64,000 bases of DNA from Xestospongia bergquistia (taxonomy: Eukaryota; Porifera; Demospongiae; Haplosclerida; Petrosiidae), in the NCBI GenBank assembly GCA_963965975.1, contig OZ014411.1:4945001-5009000 (forward strand). Reading direction: 5' to 3'. Positions 53,455-64,000 of the stretch are shown here, piece after piece. The notes under the pieces are model-generated. The model saw only the letters and a program-made list of their open reading frames with translations. It had not been told where the DNA came from and ran no database searches. The position numbers and the translations under genes are program-made. Every line of letters starts with the position of its first letter. Position 1 is the stretch's first letter.

Positions 53455-56030
53455 TAAATGTACTAATTAAAATTTAAAATTCATTAAATTACTATACAGT
53501 TCCCAACAATACAGGTTTTGATATTTTCACCTTGAAAATCAACACGAAATGATGATTAACACTTTAGGAACTGGGAAGAGTTTCATGAGTGGAAACTACA
53601 AAGGGAGCAAAAATGTAAGTCGTACTATGTACAGAAGTCAACAAGTCAAATATATGGAGCAAACAAGCACTGGTACTTTTACTGTAATCGATCAGGTGCA
53701 ATCAAACATCCTATAAAAATACAGAAGAGCCTAAGAGACAAACTAAAAGCCAGGCTCATGTAAGCTAGGAAAGCCATGTGTTGCAAACATGAAGGTAACA
53801 CAAGATACAATAACTGGCAAAATAAAAGTAGATTATTGCTCTACACATAATAACCACTCTACAGAAATCACTCATTTGCCAGTTCCACCAAGCATAAAAA
53901 ATGAAATAGCGACCAAGTTGCATGAAGGGGTATGTATAGAAAAGGTGTAGATAGTATTAGAGACAGTTTCTCTTATGGAACTATTGGTTGGGAATAACTA
54001 ACCTCAAGACAAGATATTTTAAACATTTAGTGGCAGCTTAACTTGGGAAGCATACCAAACATAGTAATGATCACATGAGCACATGTGCCTGGATGGAAGA
54101 GATGAAGACCTCTTCATACAACCCAGTGTTAATCTTCGAGCCACAGGGAGAAGAACAGTCTGAAACTATGAACAATTTATCAATAGATGACTTTTTATTA
54201 GGGTTGCAAACTGAGTATCAAAGGGATGCCATGAGGCATTATGGCAATGATTGATGGACGCTACCCACAATACAACACAATATGACTTTCAACTAATAAC
54301 AATTTTTGTAGTTGATGAATACGGCGCAGGATTACCAGTAGCATGGGCAATAAGCAACAGAGAAGACACCACATTATTAACAGAGTTTCTAAGATGTGTA
54401 CATACAAGAGTTGGTAACATGCAGCCTACTTACTTTATATCAGATTGTGCTGAGCAGTATTATAACGCATGGTGTGGTGTTTTGGGGGGAAACAACATGC
54501 AGAAACTCCTATGTATCTGGCACATAGACTGCACATGGAGAAAGGTTCTTAATGAGCATGTAAGCTCTCAGCAACACAGAATTGAAATATATCACCAGTT
54601 GAGAGTGTTATTGCAACAAAGGGACAAAAGCGCATCCCTCGTTAGTTTACAACAAATCATGTCATACTTACACGAGAACTATGAAGAATTTCATAAATAC
54701 TTTAATACACATTATGTACCACATATCAAACATTGGGCGACATGCTACAGAGTAGGTACAATTATTAATACCAACATGTTTGCTGAAGGTTTTCACCGTG
54801 CTCTAAAAGTTATCTATTAAGCAAAACCGAAGAGTTGATCATTTAATTTATACGCTTCTACGCGTCTCCAAAAATTTAATTTATGAGCAATTACAAAAAG
54901 TAGAAATGAAAAAAACTACTCACAGAAAATGTGAAAGTATTAAAAGGCATAAAGCTTCCGAGGAATTAAAAAAGAAATCTAGTTGCACATTAGAATCATG
55001 CGCTACAAATACTTGGAGAATGGAGTCACTTACTTCCAAAGGTATTTTCTACGTTCTCGAACAACTAAAACAAGATTGTAACTGTCCACTTCACTGTTCA
55101 ATGTACTCTGCATGTGCTCATATGTATTCTTGCACATGCTTAGATGCAACATTGCACAGCACTGTATGTAAACACATACATTTACTTTGTATACAAAGAG
55201 CTAAAGAGACAGAAAAATACAGTGACACTGAACAAAATAATTCATCATCACGAAGTGAAAAAGATGATGATGTAAGTAACACTGAGAGCAACAAGGACAA
55301 TGATATAAGTAACAACGAAAGTGATGATGTCAGTGATAATGATGATATGGAGGCAGAGGAACAACAATACAACACTCATGAATACTTTTTCAAATTACTA
55401 AATTCTACTGACAATAGTAAAGACTGCTGTGTTATGAGAAATGATGTCAGCAAATTGGCACATGAACTTGAGTCTTTAACACAATCCTGTCATGATGCTA
55501 ACATATTAAAAACAGTTAAAAAATCTATGCAGTCAGCAATTTCTCTCCTTAATGTCAACTGTAGTAGTGGTATTGATGCAACTCAAAACAAAGACATATT
55601 TAAACCAACTAAAAGAATTGCTCCAAATTCAAATCAAGTAAACCAGTTAAGATTTTTTCGACCAAAAAAAGAGAAAAACTAGAAAGAGATGGGCTAAACC
55701 AACACCAGATGAGCAAACTGAAGCTAAATCAAAGATGGCAAAAACTGACATAAAAGTATGCGGTATATGTTGGCAAGAACAGGACAAAGAGACTAATGAA
55801 CATATATCATAGGTTGAATGTGAAGTTTGTAGTCTGTGGGTTCATGAATCATGTCAAGGTGGCAACCATGACAATGACATCAGTGATCACATATATATGT
55901 AACACTTGTATAACTAAGTAAATACCTTTATTACTATTGTGATTGAGATCTTTTCTTAAAAAAGAATCACCTGAACAAAATTAACAATATTAATGATAAT
56001 AAGATAAATTATGTCCATGGGGTGCGGCTT
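53455..56030 (+). mobile_element. MULE (Mutator-like) element inside gypsy
   Basis: The gypsy gag tail stops at about 53449 and gypsy sequence resumes at about 56065 (KCDFQEN), with a complete MULE gene relic between. Exact borders and terminal repeats could not be fixed by eye. The order of events is clear: gypsy first, MULE later. Confidence 0.8.
53560..55915 (+). pseudogene. MULE transposase with SWIM and PHD-like zinc fingers
   Basis: N-terminal part in broken frames (about 53560-54250): WEEFHEWKLQREQK, HWYFYCNRSG, VDYCSTHNNHSTEITHLPVP. Core 54251-54820: MDATHNTTQYDFQL (first Asp), SNREDTTLL, YFISDCAEQYYNAW (second Asp), CIWHIDCTWRK, NTNMFAEGFHRALK (Glu), so the DDE triad is kept. After a stop at 54818-54820 come QNRRVDHL and a SWIM finger, CTCLDATLHSTVCKHIHLL (C-x-C...C-x-H, within 54906-55682). 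An acidic linker follows (55230-55360), then a PHD-like finger CGICWQEQ...CEVCSLWVHESC (55750-55850) with stops. Internal stops and shifts make it inactive, though the catalytic core is one open 189-codon frame. Confidence 0.88.
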
Positions 56031-56219
56031 CCTTATTTTAAATCGGGGTGGGACTTCCTTAAGTGCGATTTCCAAGAAAATGCGGACGTAATCGAGATGG
56101 TAACCTTCTAGTCTCATATGCAGACGCACCATGATGTTGAAGATAGCAATGCTACCAGGTCAGACGAAGATATTCATAGACTTTTGAGACTAACTGATAG
56201 TTGAGCTAAACCAATTCAA

Positions 56220-56656
56220 ATTACTGTAAGTATAAATAAGAAATTAATTACAATGGAGTTAAACACTGGAGCATCATCATCAATTATTAGTCAGCAAACT
56301 TTTGCACAAATTGGTCATATTAGGGAACTGAAACCATCAACAGTTAGACTGACATCATACTCAGGTCACGAAATTAAAGTACTGGGTACGATGGATGTAG
56401 AAGTGAGTTACGAAGGAGTACAAAAAGTTTTACCATTATTGATTGTTGAAGGCACTGGTCCAAGTCTTTTTGGTCGCAACTGGCTTATGCATTTTCGGTT
56501 GAATTGGCAGAGTATACGACAAGTACAACAGAAAGGAGACTTAGAGTTGGTTTTGGACAAGTATAATCTGGTGTTTGAGAAAGGTCTAGGGAAGTTAAAA
56601 GGAACAACAGCAAAAATTCACATTGATCCCCAGACTAAACCTATTTTTTTGTAAAG
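56220..56656 (+). pseudogene. gypsy protease region, catalytic Asp changed
   Basis: Reads MELNTGASSSIIS, then LTSYSGHEIKVLGTMDVEV and LFGRNWL. In Ty3/gypsy aspartic proteases the motif is DTGA; here Asp is Asn (NTGA), which should abolish activity. The frame continues into the linker before RT and ends TAA at 56652-56654. Confidence 0.85.
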
Positions 56657-56671
56657 CCCATCCTGTTCCAT

Positions 56672-57970
56672 ATGCGATTAGACCCAAAAGTTGAAGCAGA
56701 GTTAGACAGACTACAATGTGAGGGAATAATAGAGAGAGTACAGTTCTCAGAGTGGGCCTCACCAATAGTCCTGGTTATGAAACCAGACAACTCAATACGT
56801 ATCTATGGAGATTGCAAAACCACTATCAATAAAGCATCTAAGATTGATACCTACCCGTTACCTAAGGTTGATGATCTCTTCTCTTCATTAGTGGGAAGAA
56901 AGTCTTTTACAAAGATGGATCTGTCACATGCATATCAACAAGTAAAACTTGATCTACAATCTCAGTTATACACTACCATCAATACACATAAAGGGTTATA
57001 CACCTACAGACAACTACCATTCGGAATCAACTCAGCACCATCAATATTTCAGCGCCTGATGGAAAATCTCCTCCAAGGACTACCACTGGTCAGTGTGTAT
57101 ATTGATGATATATTAATCACAGGCCATACTGAATCAGAGCATGTAGCCAATGTAGAGAAAGTATTAGAAAGATTGTCACTAGCTGCAATGAAACTTAGAT
57201 GAGAGAAATATATATTTATGGCACCAAAAGTACAATATCTCGGCTACAAGATCAATAAACATGAATTGAGCCTACAGAAGAAAAGTAGAGGTTATTATAC
57301 AGTCACCCCCTCCCACCAATGTATCAGAACTTAAAGCATTTTTAGGCTTAATTAATTACTATGGTAAATTTCTCCCAAAATTATCTATTATTTTCAATCC
57401 ATTATATTCACTTTTGCACAAAAACAGGAAATGGGATGGAAGTCAGAACAAGAAGCAGCATTCAAGAATGCTAAGGAATTGATCAAGTCACCAACAGTAC
57501 TTGCTCATTATGATGGTACACAGACATTGGTCTTAACTTGTGATGCATCACTCATTGGACAGTTATTGCGCATCGTACTAAAGAAGGAACAGAATGACCT
57601 ATTGCGTTCACGTCAAAAACACTCTCACCAACAGAAAAAAAAATACTAGTAACTTGACAAGGAAGCGTTAGAAATCATTTTTGGTGCCAAAAAGCTTCAC
57701 CAATATCTAGCTGGTAGAGAATTTGGGATATTCACGGTCATAAACCACTAGTTTATCTGTTTGGAGAGCACAAGAGAGTTCCAACACTAGCCTCTTGTAG
57801 AATCCAGAGGTGGGCTCTCATTTTAGTAGGTTACAACTATTCAGTTAAATATTGCTCAGGTCAAGAACTAGCTAATGCAGATGCTTTGAGCAGACTACCA
57901 ATACCATCGACAGAGGAACCCTCTTCACCTCCAGCAGAGTTAATTGCTTTAGTGAACCACATGGAATCTA
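56672..57970 (+). pseudogene. gypsy reverse transcriptase and RNase H
   Basis: RT (56672-57202): EGIIERVQFSEWASPIVLVM, IYGDCKTTINKAS, FTKMDLSHAYQQ, LPFGINSAPSIFQRLM and VYIDDILITG with the YIDD active site. A TGA follows at 57200-57202. The thumb and RNase H regions continue in several frames: KYIFMAPKVQYLGYKI, then FKNAKELIKSPTVLAHYD, LTCDASLIG (RNase H first Asp), and near 57840 YSVKYCSGQELANADALSRL. The RNase H end pattern NADALSRLP is intact. Multiple stops inactivate it. Confidence 0.88.
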
Positions 57971-58139
57971 TACGATTAACAGTAACAGATTTAAGAAAAA
58001 GTACAGAGAAAGATCCAGTATTATCAGAGTAGTTAATTTAGTATGTGGAGGTTGGCCAGAGAACGTATCAGATGTTCTGTCAGATTGTATATCCTACTAT
58101 AGACGTCGAACAGAGTTAAGTTTACTAGATGAATGTTTG

Positions 58140-59200
58140 TTGTGGAGCACATGAGTCATCATTCCAACCAAGTTAAGAGCTCAAGTCTTAGAAGAATTAC
58201 ACCATGCTCACCCAGGAATAATAAAAATGAAAGGATTAGCTTGTTGGTGGCCAAAACTAGACAGTGAAATTGAACAGAAAGTAAGGGATTGTAGCATTTG
58301 TCAAAGTCATCAAAACTCACCCCCAATAGCACCACTTCATCCATGGGATTGGACGACATGTCCATGGTCGAGATTACATATAGATTATGCAGGCCCGTAT
58401 CAAGGACATATGTTTCTACTCTAGTTGTTATTGATTCTCATACTAAATGGTTAGAGGTATTTCCTGTAAAGGCAGTAACTTCTTTTCACACTGTTGAGAA
58501 ATTAAGAATGTTATTTTCATCGTTTGGTCTACCCCACAAGATAGTGAGTGATAATGGTTCTGTTTTTACAAGTCAAGAATTTCAAGATTAATTTTTATGA
58601 TGAGTAATGGAATTATTCATGTCAAAGTATCACCATATCACCCATCATCTAATGGACTCGCCGAGAGAGCAGTTCAAATTTTCAAGAGAGGTCTAGAACA
58701 ACAAACGGAAGGATCTTTATAGTGTAAATTATCTAAAGTTCAATTACAGAGTGACTCCTCAGTCAACTACAACCAAATCTCCTGCAGAGTTACTTTTTGG
58801 TTGAAAACTAAAATCTCGTTTAGATTTGTTACATCCAGCTCTTCAGGGGAAGGTAGAGTCTAAAGTGGAGAAACAGAAGGAATCTCATGATAGACACAGT
58901 CGATTCAGAGAGTTCAAAGAAGAAGACACTGTATTCGTTATAAATTATAGAACTGGTCCTAAATGGATAGAAGGAACTGTTTGTAAGAGATTAGGTCCAG
59001 TATCCTACATTGTGAAATTAAAGAATGGAGTTGAACTTAGACGACACATAGATCAGTTATGTAAGAGAACATCTCTATTGTCTGAAACAGACAAATCAGA
59101 CATCTCATTTGATGATTTTCCTGGAGTTACATCCGATAGTCCAGCATTACCACCAATTCCAGGACCAAGAAGATCTAGAATTCGTAAACCTCCTGACTGA
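58140..59200 (+). pseudogene. gypsy integrase and polyprotein tail
   Basis: Blocks in changing frames: VIIPTKLRAQVLEELHHAHP, GLACWWPKLDSEIEQKVRDC (zinc-binding H/C region, CSICQ), WSRLHIDYAGP (first Asp), VVIDSHTKWLEVFPV, FGLPHKIVSDNGSVFTSQEF (second Asp intact), then SPYHPSSNGLAERAVQ (third acidic, near 58630-58675). The tail 58826-59200 reads KEEDTVFVINYRTGPKWIEG, YIVKLKNGVELRRHIDQL and an RRSRIRKPPD end. The fragment at 16658-17880 is a relative, not a copy. Confidence 0.88.
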
Positions 59201-59435
59201 TACTTTTAATCTTAAGGTGGGAGGAATGTACTGTATTATTTATTTGGTTATCATGTTGTAGATACTTATGAATATCATTATCATGTGTAACTTCCTGTCC
59301 CATAAGTAATCTATTTTATAATGTTCATGTTATGTTATTGTTTCATGTTTTGGAGTCTTGATACTCAATAAAATTATTAATGAGTCAATACATCACAATC
59401 ATGCATGTCAATGGAAAAAGGAACAGGTAGTATTA

Positions 59436-59872
59436 TAACCAGGTATGGAACCAAGTACATTTGAAAGGACTTGAATAAAGTACAAGTACTACGAAATTAT
59501 GCTAAGTACAAGTACAAATGATCCTTAAAGAATACTTAGTATAAGTACATGTACATTTGAATGTATTTAAGTGCAACTTAAGTACATCATACAACTGACA
59601 AGTTGACATATTTATTAACTTTATTATGTACATTATTATATCTAATGCATTAACTGCTTAAATCTCAATCTAAATCTTTCTGGCTCCAAGTAATCATCTA
59701 TGTGCTTCAAACTACTTACAAGTCTTTCAGTACTTGCAGGTACTTAACAAAGGACTTGAGTACAAGTACAAGTGCATTGGATTAGCTAGAAAAGGACTTA
59801 GAAGACTCTAATATGTGTACTTAAATGTACTTAAGTATAAGTACCAGTGTGCTTGGCTCCATGCCGGTTTAT
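59436..59872. mobile_element. MITE with AAGTAC-rich interior
   Basis: Inverted ends CCAGGTATGGAACCAAGTAC (59439-59458) and, at the right, GTGCTTGGCTCCATGCCGG (59849-59867), nearly complementary. The interior is full of AAGTAC/GTACTT words in both senses and has no ORF. hAT-like by look, but no clear 8-bp target duplication, so superfamily open. Confidence 0.65.
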
Positions 59873-60097
59873 AACAGCAGACAGTTAGACTCATTCCTAG
59901 CAACATAGATAGTAGTAGGCTAGGGAATGAATAAATTAACCTCATATCTTTACTATGACTGGAACATGATATTACATGAATGTCTATATAGTGATCATAT
60001 AAACCATGTATGAAATCAGTATAGTATACTTTTTATATGGAAGAAACTGTTTATTGGACACCTTTAAATTAACTAGTAGTAGTAGTCAATATAGTAA

Positions 60098-60238
<141 letters not shown>

Positions 60239-60982
60239 TTTACTACCGTTTACTCAATAAGATAAACTTTCAATATCTTCAAACTATAGTGAAGATTTCA
60301 CTCATGTACAAGATTAAAAGAATTCAAATGAAGGTCTTAAATTTCTTATTGTAATTGTGACTAAATATGAGATTAAGTAAGTAAATAGTTAGAAGCAGAT
60401 ATATGCACTGGTACCAAATAAAATAGTCTCAACTCATGCAGTTGTAACTTTAGTAGCTACTATATTATTTTCTTATATTATATTATATGAGTTGAATTAT
60501 GAAAACGACAGTATGTATTAATGTACATTCCTTCATGGTTAAAGATATATATGATTTTTACATTTTAAAAAAGTGATGTGTATTTTCATGTACACAGTAT
60601 AATAATTTATTTATTTATATTAGGCTATTATAGTAACATATAGTCACACCCACCCAACATGCAATATGTACATGTACATATTATAGAATGCATACTTTTT
60701 GCTTGCTATCATAATTTTACTCATAGCAGCTATATGACAAGATATCTATTGGGAGATGTCTTCTTAATTATTATCAAACAACTAATGATTATTAACATTA
60801 TTAGTTTCTGTTCTATTTTTTTGTTAACTAAAAGTTTAATTTCACATGTCTAAACATGCAGACACATTTTGTTCAAGTGTTTCTTTTTGTAGTACATCAA
60901 CAAAATGTCCATCATCCCCCTCAATTTACCACCAGAGAATGGTGGAATGGGAGCAATCGCAATCAAGAGCAGTCATATACTA
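60239..60982. other. Intergenic, no gene seen
   Basis: AT-rich sequence between the microsatellite and the thiaminase-like duplication. No ORF, splice-linked exon or repeat I can support. Confidence 0.5.
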
Positions 60983-61157
60983 GCTAAGTAACACATGTGC
61001 AATTGCCTTTTATATCATCTGTTGGCATTTTGGAATCAAGTAGATAGTTATTAGGTCTAGAGTGAGTTGGCAGCATCCTTTTGTTTTGGCTAATTTGTTA
61101 ACCCTCACCATGCCCAGCACATAGGCGCGATATTTAGAATACCATACTTTAGTGCTT

Positions 61158-61685
61158 AGGTATAGGAACAGGGGGTGCATGTGCCCCCCTAATATTTTTG
61201 GTATACTGTGAGATGGTTTTCACAATCAACTGATTTAGAAAATCCCTATCCTCATAATACAATTTACGCCTGTAGATACACATATTATGTAAAAACATTT
61301 CACACAGATGTTGAACCAAGAGGGAATACATTCCTCCCTACACAAACAAGCTCAGGCTGATTAAAAATTACATCGGAACGGCTTAAAACCTTTCTTAGAT
61401 CTACAATGACACAGGGGGCATGTGCCCCCCCAATATTTTGGTATTAGCCACTTTTCTATCCCTATCCTCATAATGCAATTTACGATGACACAGCCCAGGT
61501 TGAACGCACTTATGCTGATGTATGTTCAGAGATTTAACTGAATCAATGAACCTTACTGATATTGCAAAAAGTTTTGTTAGTTTAAATGACAAGTTTTATT
61601 TTGGTTGTTTTTGAAATACTTCATTGTTAAACTAAAATGTTACATATGTACCCCCCCCCCCCCCCAATGACAAAATTGTTTTCTA
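61158..61685. repeat. Insert with two GGGGCATGTGCCCCCC-type repeats and poly-C
   Basis: Absent from the left duplicate (between ATACCATACTTTAGTG-like sequence and GTTTATCACTATAACACAG). Two head-to-tail, imperfect units begin near 61170 and 61412, each with a short palindrome CATGTGCCCCCC followed by AATATTTT-GGTAT, and share CCCTATCCTCATAATACAATT. A 17-base C run sits at 61651-61667. Probably a mobile-element fragment; family unknown. Confidence 0.6.
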
Positions 61686-62143
61686 TCAGTTTATCACTAT
61701 AACACAGTGAAGTAGGATTGTACTGTATTTAAGGTCATTATATAATGCTTGGTATGGTCAAAAAATGACTGTATATTCAAACATGAGAGCACATGTGTCC
61801 CTTACATACAGTTATTGGGAGGTCAGTGCCCCACCCTCTTAATTATTCTTACTTAGTATCTTTTAAAGCCAACAAGGTTTTATGATAATGTCATTATTGG
61901 TAAACAATTTAAATGATAAAGACAAGTATCACCTGTGATCATAATCTATATGTATGGACTATTGAAATGGTGGACATAGGAATGATGACTGTGCTCTATT
62001 GTAAAGCATCACTGTTTTATGGAAAATATGTGGGTATGGGACTGATAACTATTGGTGCTTATATAATGAACAATAACAGACAATCCGATTATCTGTTTGC
62101 AACACATGTGCTAAAATGATGTCATCCCTCTGGACAGATCAAG

Positions 62144-62151
62144 CATATAAG
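62144..62151 (+). promoter_or_regulatory. TATA-type box of thiaminase-like 2
   Basis: CATATAAG, about 88-95 bp before the start codon, identical and equally placed in both duplicates, within a conserved block (TCTGGACAGATCAAGCATAT). Confidence 0.45.
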
Positions 62152-62238
62152 AGTAGTTGACTGCTCTAATTCTAATCACTTGGCTATAAGACTAGAAAAT
62201 ATCACAGTGAGCAACCATAGTTGTATTGCGCTGAAAGA

Positions 62239-63510
62239 ATGTTAGCTACTCTCAGCTGTCTGTTATCTTTTCTATTGGCATGGAGTTCTGCTACTGTTAC
62301 GTTGAAGGTGGGTATATACAATTCAATTCCTGACCTTCAAGGAGATAGCTTAGCTTCATACAAATCCATGATAGAAAAAGGATTTAATTCCGATGACCAT
62401 ACTGTGAATGCTATTGTCGATTCAAATGTGTACTCTCCATATGGAAATCTCAAAAAATACTTAGAGCAGGATGGCTTTGATCTCATTGAAATTGATACTG
62501 CCAACTTAATGGACATCAATGATCTCTTGGTAAATACACAAGAAGTTCAAACAGTACCATCAGATACATTGCCCACTGCTAAAACTGCAGTTGAGGTTAA
62601 TGGTCAGCTGCTAGGCTATCCAACTTTGGTTTGTGGTAATTTCATTATTGGTCTATCACCTGGTACTGAATGTAAATGCCCCCTAAAAGACGCTCGTATA
62701 AATTTTGTATCATTTACAACATCTATTCAACAATGTAAAAACAATTTGCTACCCACTTCAACAACATATGAGAGATTGTATGGTGGCAAAATGAATGATG
62801 AGGATGGTTGGTACTTACCATATCTCTATATAGATGCCTATGTTGATACCAATGGTCCAGCCTCAGTGTCAAAAGCAGTAGAAGATGTACTTGCAGGCAC
62901 GGTAGATTCAAATGTATGTCAAAACTTACAATGGTTCATCAATCAGTGTAGAAACACTGATGATCCAACTAAAAACAAATGTTACCAAAATTTTCCTGGA
63001 AGTTATGTGGAATCCAGTAGCAATGTGTACCCAGACATCAATAATAAGAAGACCATGTTCTTTTTTGGATTCTCTGAAAAGACAGCAATGGTAAAACAGA
63101 CTTCAGACACTTGTCCTTATGCTGGCATATCTTGGCCACTCGGTCCTTCAAATTACATGCTACAATTTACTGATGCTCTTGTAGTCAATAGTGTGGCATG
63201 GAAAGCTGCTGATGAAGAGAAAAAGAATGCCATCCGTGACTTCATTACTTATTTTACAGGAAATGATCTACGGTACAAAATTGCCCTTGGTAAGGACCTT
63301 AGTCCTCCTCGAAATCGTTATCTATTACAAGCCACAGAAACTTTTTACAAAACAGTTGAAGATAATATCTATCAGGATCTGTACTGGCAACTACAGCGAT
63401 CAGTAGCTGCCCCAACCCTTTCCGATTCGGATAGGTCAACTATGCAAACCAATCTTGCAGCACAGTGCATATCATCTACATCAATATATGAAGGAAAAAC
63501 TGAGCTTTAA
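62239..63510 (+). CDS. Secreted thiaminase-I-like protein 2, intronless
   Basis: 423 aa, about 91% identical to copy 1 (about 39 differences counted by eye). The same signal peptide, Cys132 in YPTLVCGNF, Glu280 in FFGFSEKTAMV and all cysteines around the middle domain are kept. Changes cluster in the N-terminal 100 residues (for example NSIPDLQGDSLASYKSMIEK) and in surface-type positions, while the putative active-site blocks are unchanged. No stops or indels except a one-residue difference near the C-terminus (YEGKTEL for YDLGKTEL). Kept open after duplication, which suggests selection. Same caveat on enzymatic activity as copy 1. Confidence 0.78.
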   Translation: MLATLSCLLSFLLAWSSATVTLKVGIYNSIPDLQGDSLASYKSMIEKGFNSDDHTVNAIVDSNVYSPYGNLKKYLEQDGFDLIEIDTANLMDINDLLVNTQEVQTVPSDTLPTAKTAVEVNGQLLGYPTLVCGNFIIGLSPGTECKCPLKDARINFVSFTTSIQQCKNNLLPTSTTYERLYGGKMNDEDGWYLPYLYIDAYVDTNGPASVSKAVEDVLAGTVDSNVCQNLQWFINQCRNTDDPTKNKCYQNFPGSYVESSSNVYPDINNKKTMFFFGFSEKTAMVKQTSDTCPYAGISWPLGPSNYMLQFTDALVVNSVAWKAADEEKKNAIRDFITYFTGNDLRYKIALGKDLSPPRNRYLLQATETFYKTVEDNIYQDLYWQLQRSVAAPTLSDSDRSTMQTNLAAQCISSTSIYEGKTEL

Positions 63511-64000
63511 TTGAAGGAGTATAGTCATGGCAAATGGCTTCCTAACTGTACATTTATTTCATAAATAGTACTTATAAACATAATAAATATTTCATTATTC
63601 TGTAACAATACATGCATTCATTATTATTGATACAAGACCATTGTCTTTAAATCATATTTGATTGTTAATAAAAACATTATGCTTATTTAAATGGTAAACT
63701 TGTTATGACATGAACTTTTAGCTTATCATACAGTAATCAAAGTGAACAGAACATTCATGTCTTTAAAATATAAAATTCATGTAGATTGAAAATTAAAGTT
63801 CTGATTAACACAATATCATATATATACTGATATAGCTCATGGCAAATATTAGTTATAAACAATCTATAGACACAATCTATTTTCTTCCTACGTTTGCACA
63901 ATAGTAACAATGAAGGCCTAGCTTGGGCAGGGCATCTGTTGCCTTCTCTTAATAGAAAAAGCTCTTGTCTACTTCTGTTAACATCATTACTATCACTTAT
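63511..64000. other. 3' flank of thiaminase-like 2
   Basis: Matches 49498-49990. AATAAA at about 63580-63585 is the likely poly(A) signal. No further gene before the window ends. Confidence 0.5.

Larger units (their letters stand above)
52092..59395 (+). mobile_element. Ty3/gypsy LTR retrotransposon, old, with nested inserts
   Basis: 5' LTR about 52092-52294 and 3' LTR about 59227-59395 share ACTTATGAATAT-ATTATCATGTG-type sequence, CTTCCTGTCCCATAAGTAAT and ATTAATGAGTCAATACATCA. They differ by many changes and indels, so the insertion is old. AATTGGCGACGAGGG follows the 5' LTR as primer-binding region. The order gag, protease, RT, RNase H, integrase is that of Ty3/gypsy. Several stops and shifts inactivate it. 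Without the two inserts it would be about 4.4 kb. Confidence 0.9.
60983..64000. repeat. Segmental duplication, right copy (thiaminase-like 2)
   Basis: Partner of 47351-50260, starting near AGCTAAGTAACA. Conserved through promoter, gene and 3' flank to the window end. Confidence 0.85.

Overview
The window looks like AT-rich nuclear DNA from an early-branching animal. I favour a demosponge such as Amphimedon. The reasons are intron-rich animal housekeeping and signalling genes with introns from about 50 bp to over 1 kb, a GLYAT-like acyltransferase array, THAP, kelch and fibrinogen-like relics of kinds I associate with sponge and cnidarian genomes, and metazoan MULE, hAT and Ty3/gypsy elements. 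The organism call is inference. Exon coordinates were built by hand from reading frame, GT-AG borders and codon phase.

Left part (1-9.35 kb): a TTAA-flanked non-autonomous element, then a glucose-6-phosphate isomerase gene on the minus strand (20 exons visible, 3' end outside the window). One of its introns holds a 28-bp minisatellite that is an amplified splice-donor junction.

Middle (9.35-41.9 kb): GPI is head-to-head with the first of five intact five-exon GNAT/GLYAT-like acyltransferase genes (9646, 12893, 19769, 23992 and 32094, all plus strand). At least two broken relatives lie at 15.9 and 39.4 kb. Between them are a gypsy fragment, a Plavaka/CACTA-like transposase relic, a hAT-like MITE, a fibrinogen-like ectodomain pseudogene, a relic of GPI exon 2, a THAP pseudogene and an unrecognised multi-exon pseudogene. 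From 23.7 kb the array expands by larger segments (units A, B, C). Each carries an acyltransferase copy, a hairpin MITE, a kelch-like relic and the 3' exons of the neighbouring adaptor gene.

Right part (41.3-64 kb): an eight-exon PH-domain docking/adaptor gene (minus strand, YVNV Grb2-type site, PPIPPK). Next come two intronless secreted thiaminase-I-like genes (48223 and 62239), about 91% identical and part of a segmental duplication. Between them lie a broken hAT transposase, a small orphan exon, an old gypsy element into which a MULE and a CA-rich repeat have inserted, a second MITE and a long TA microsatellite.

Working picture: GPI serves glycolysis, the GNAT array probably conjugates acyl groups from acyl-CoA to small molecules, and the adaptor works in tyrosine-kinase signalling. 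The secreted thiaminase-like pair is the most unusual item and may be of bacterial origin.
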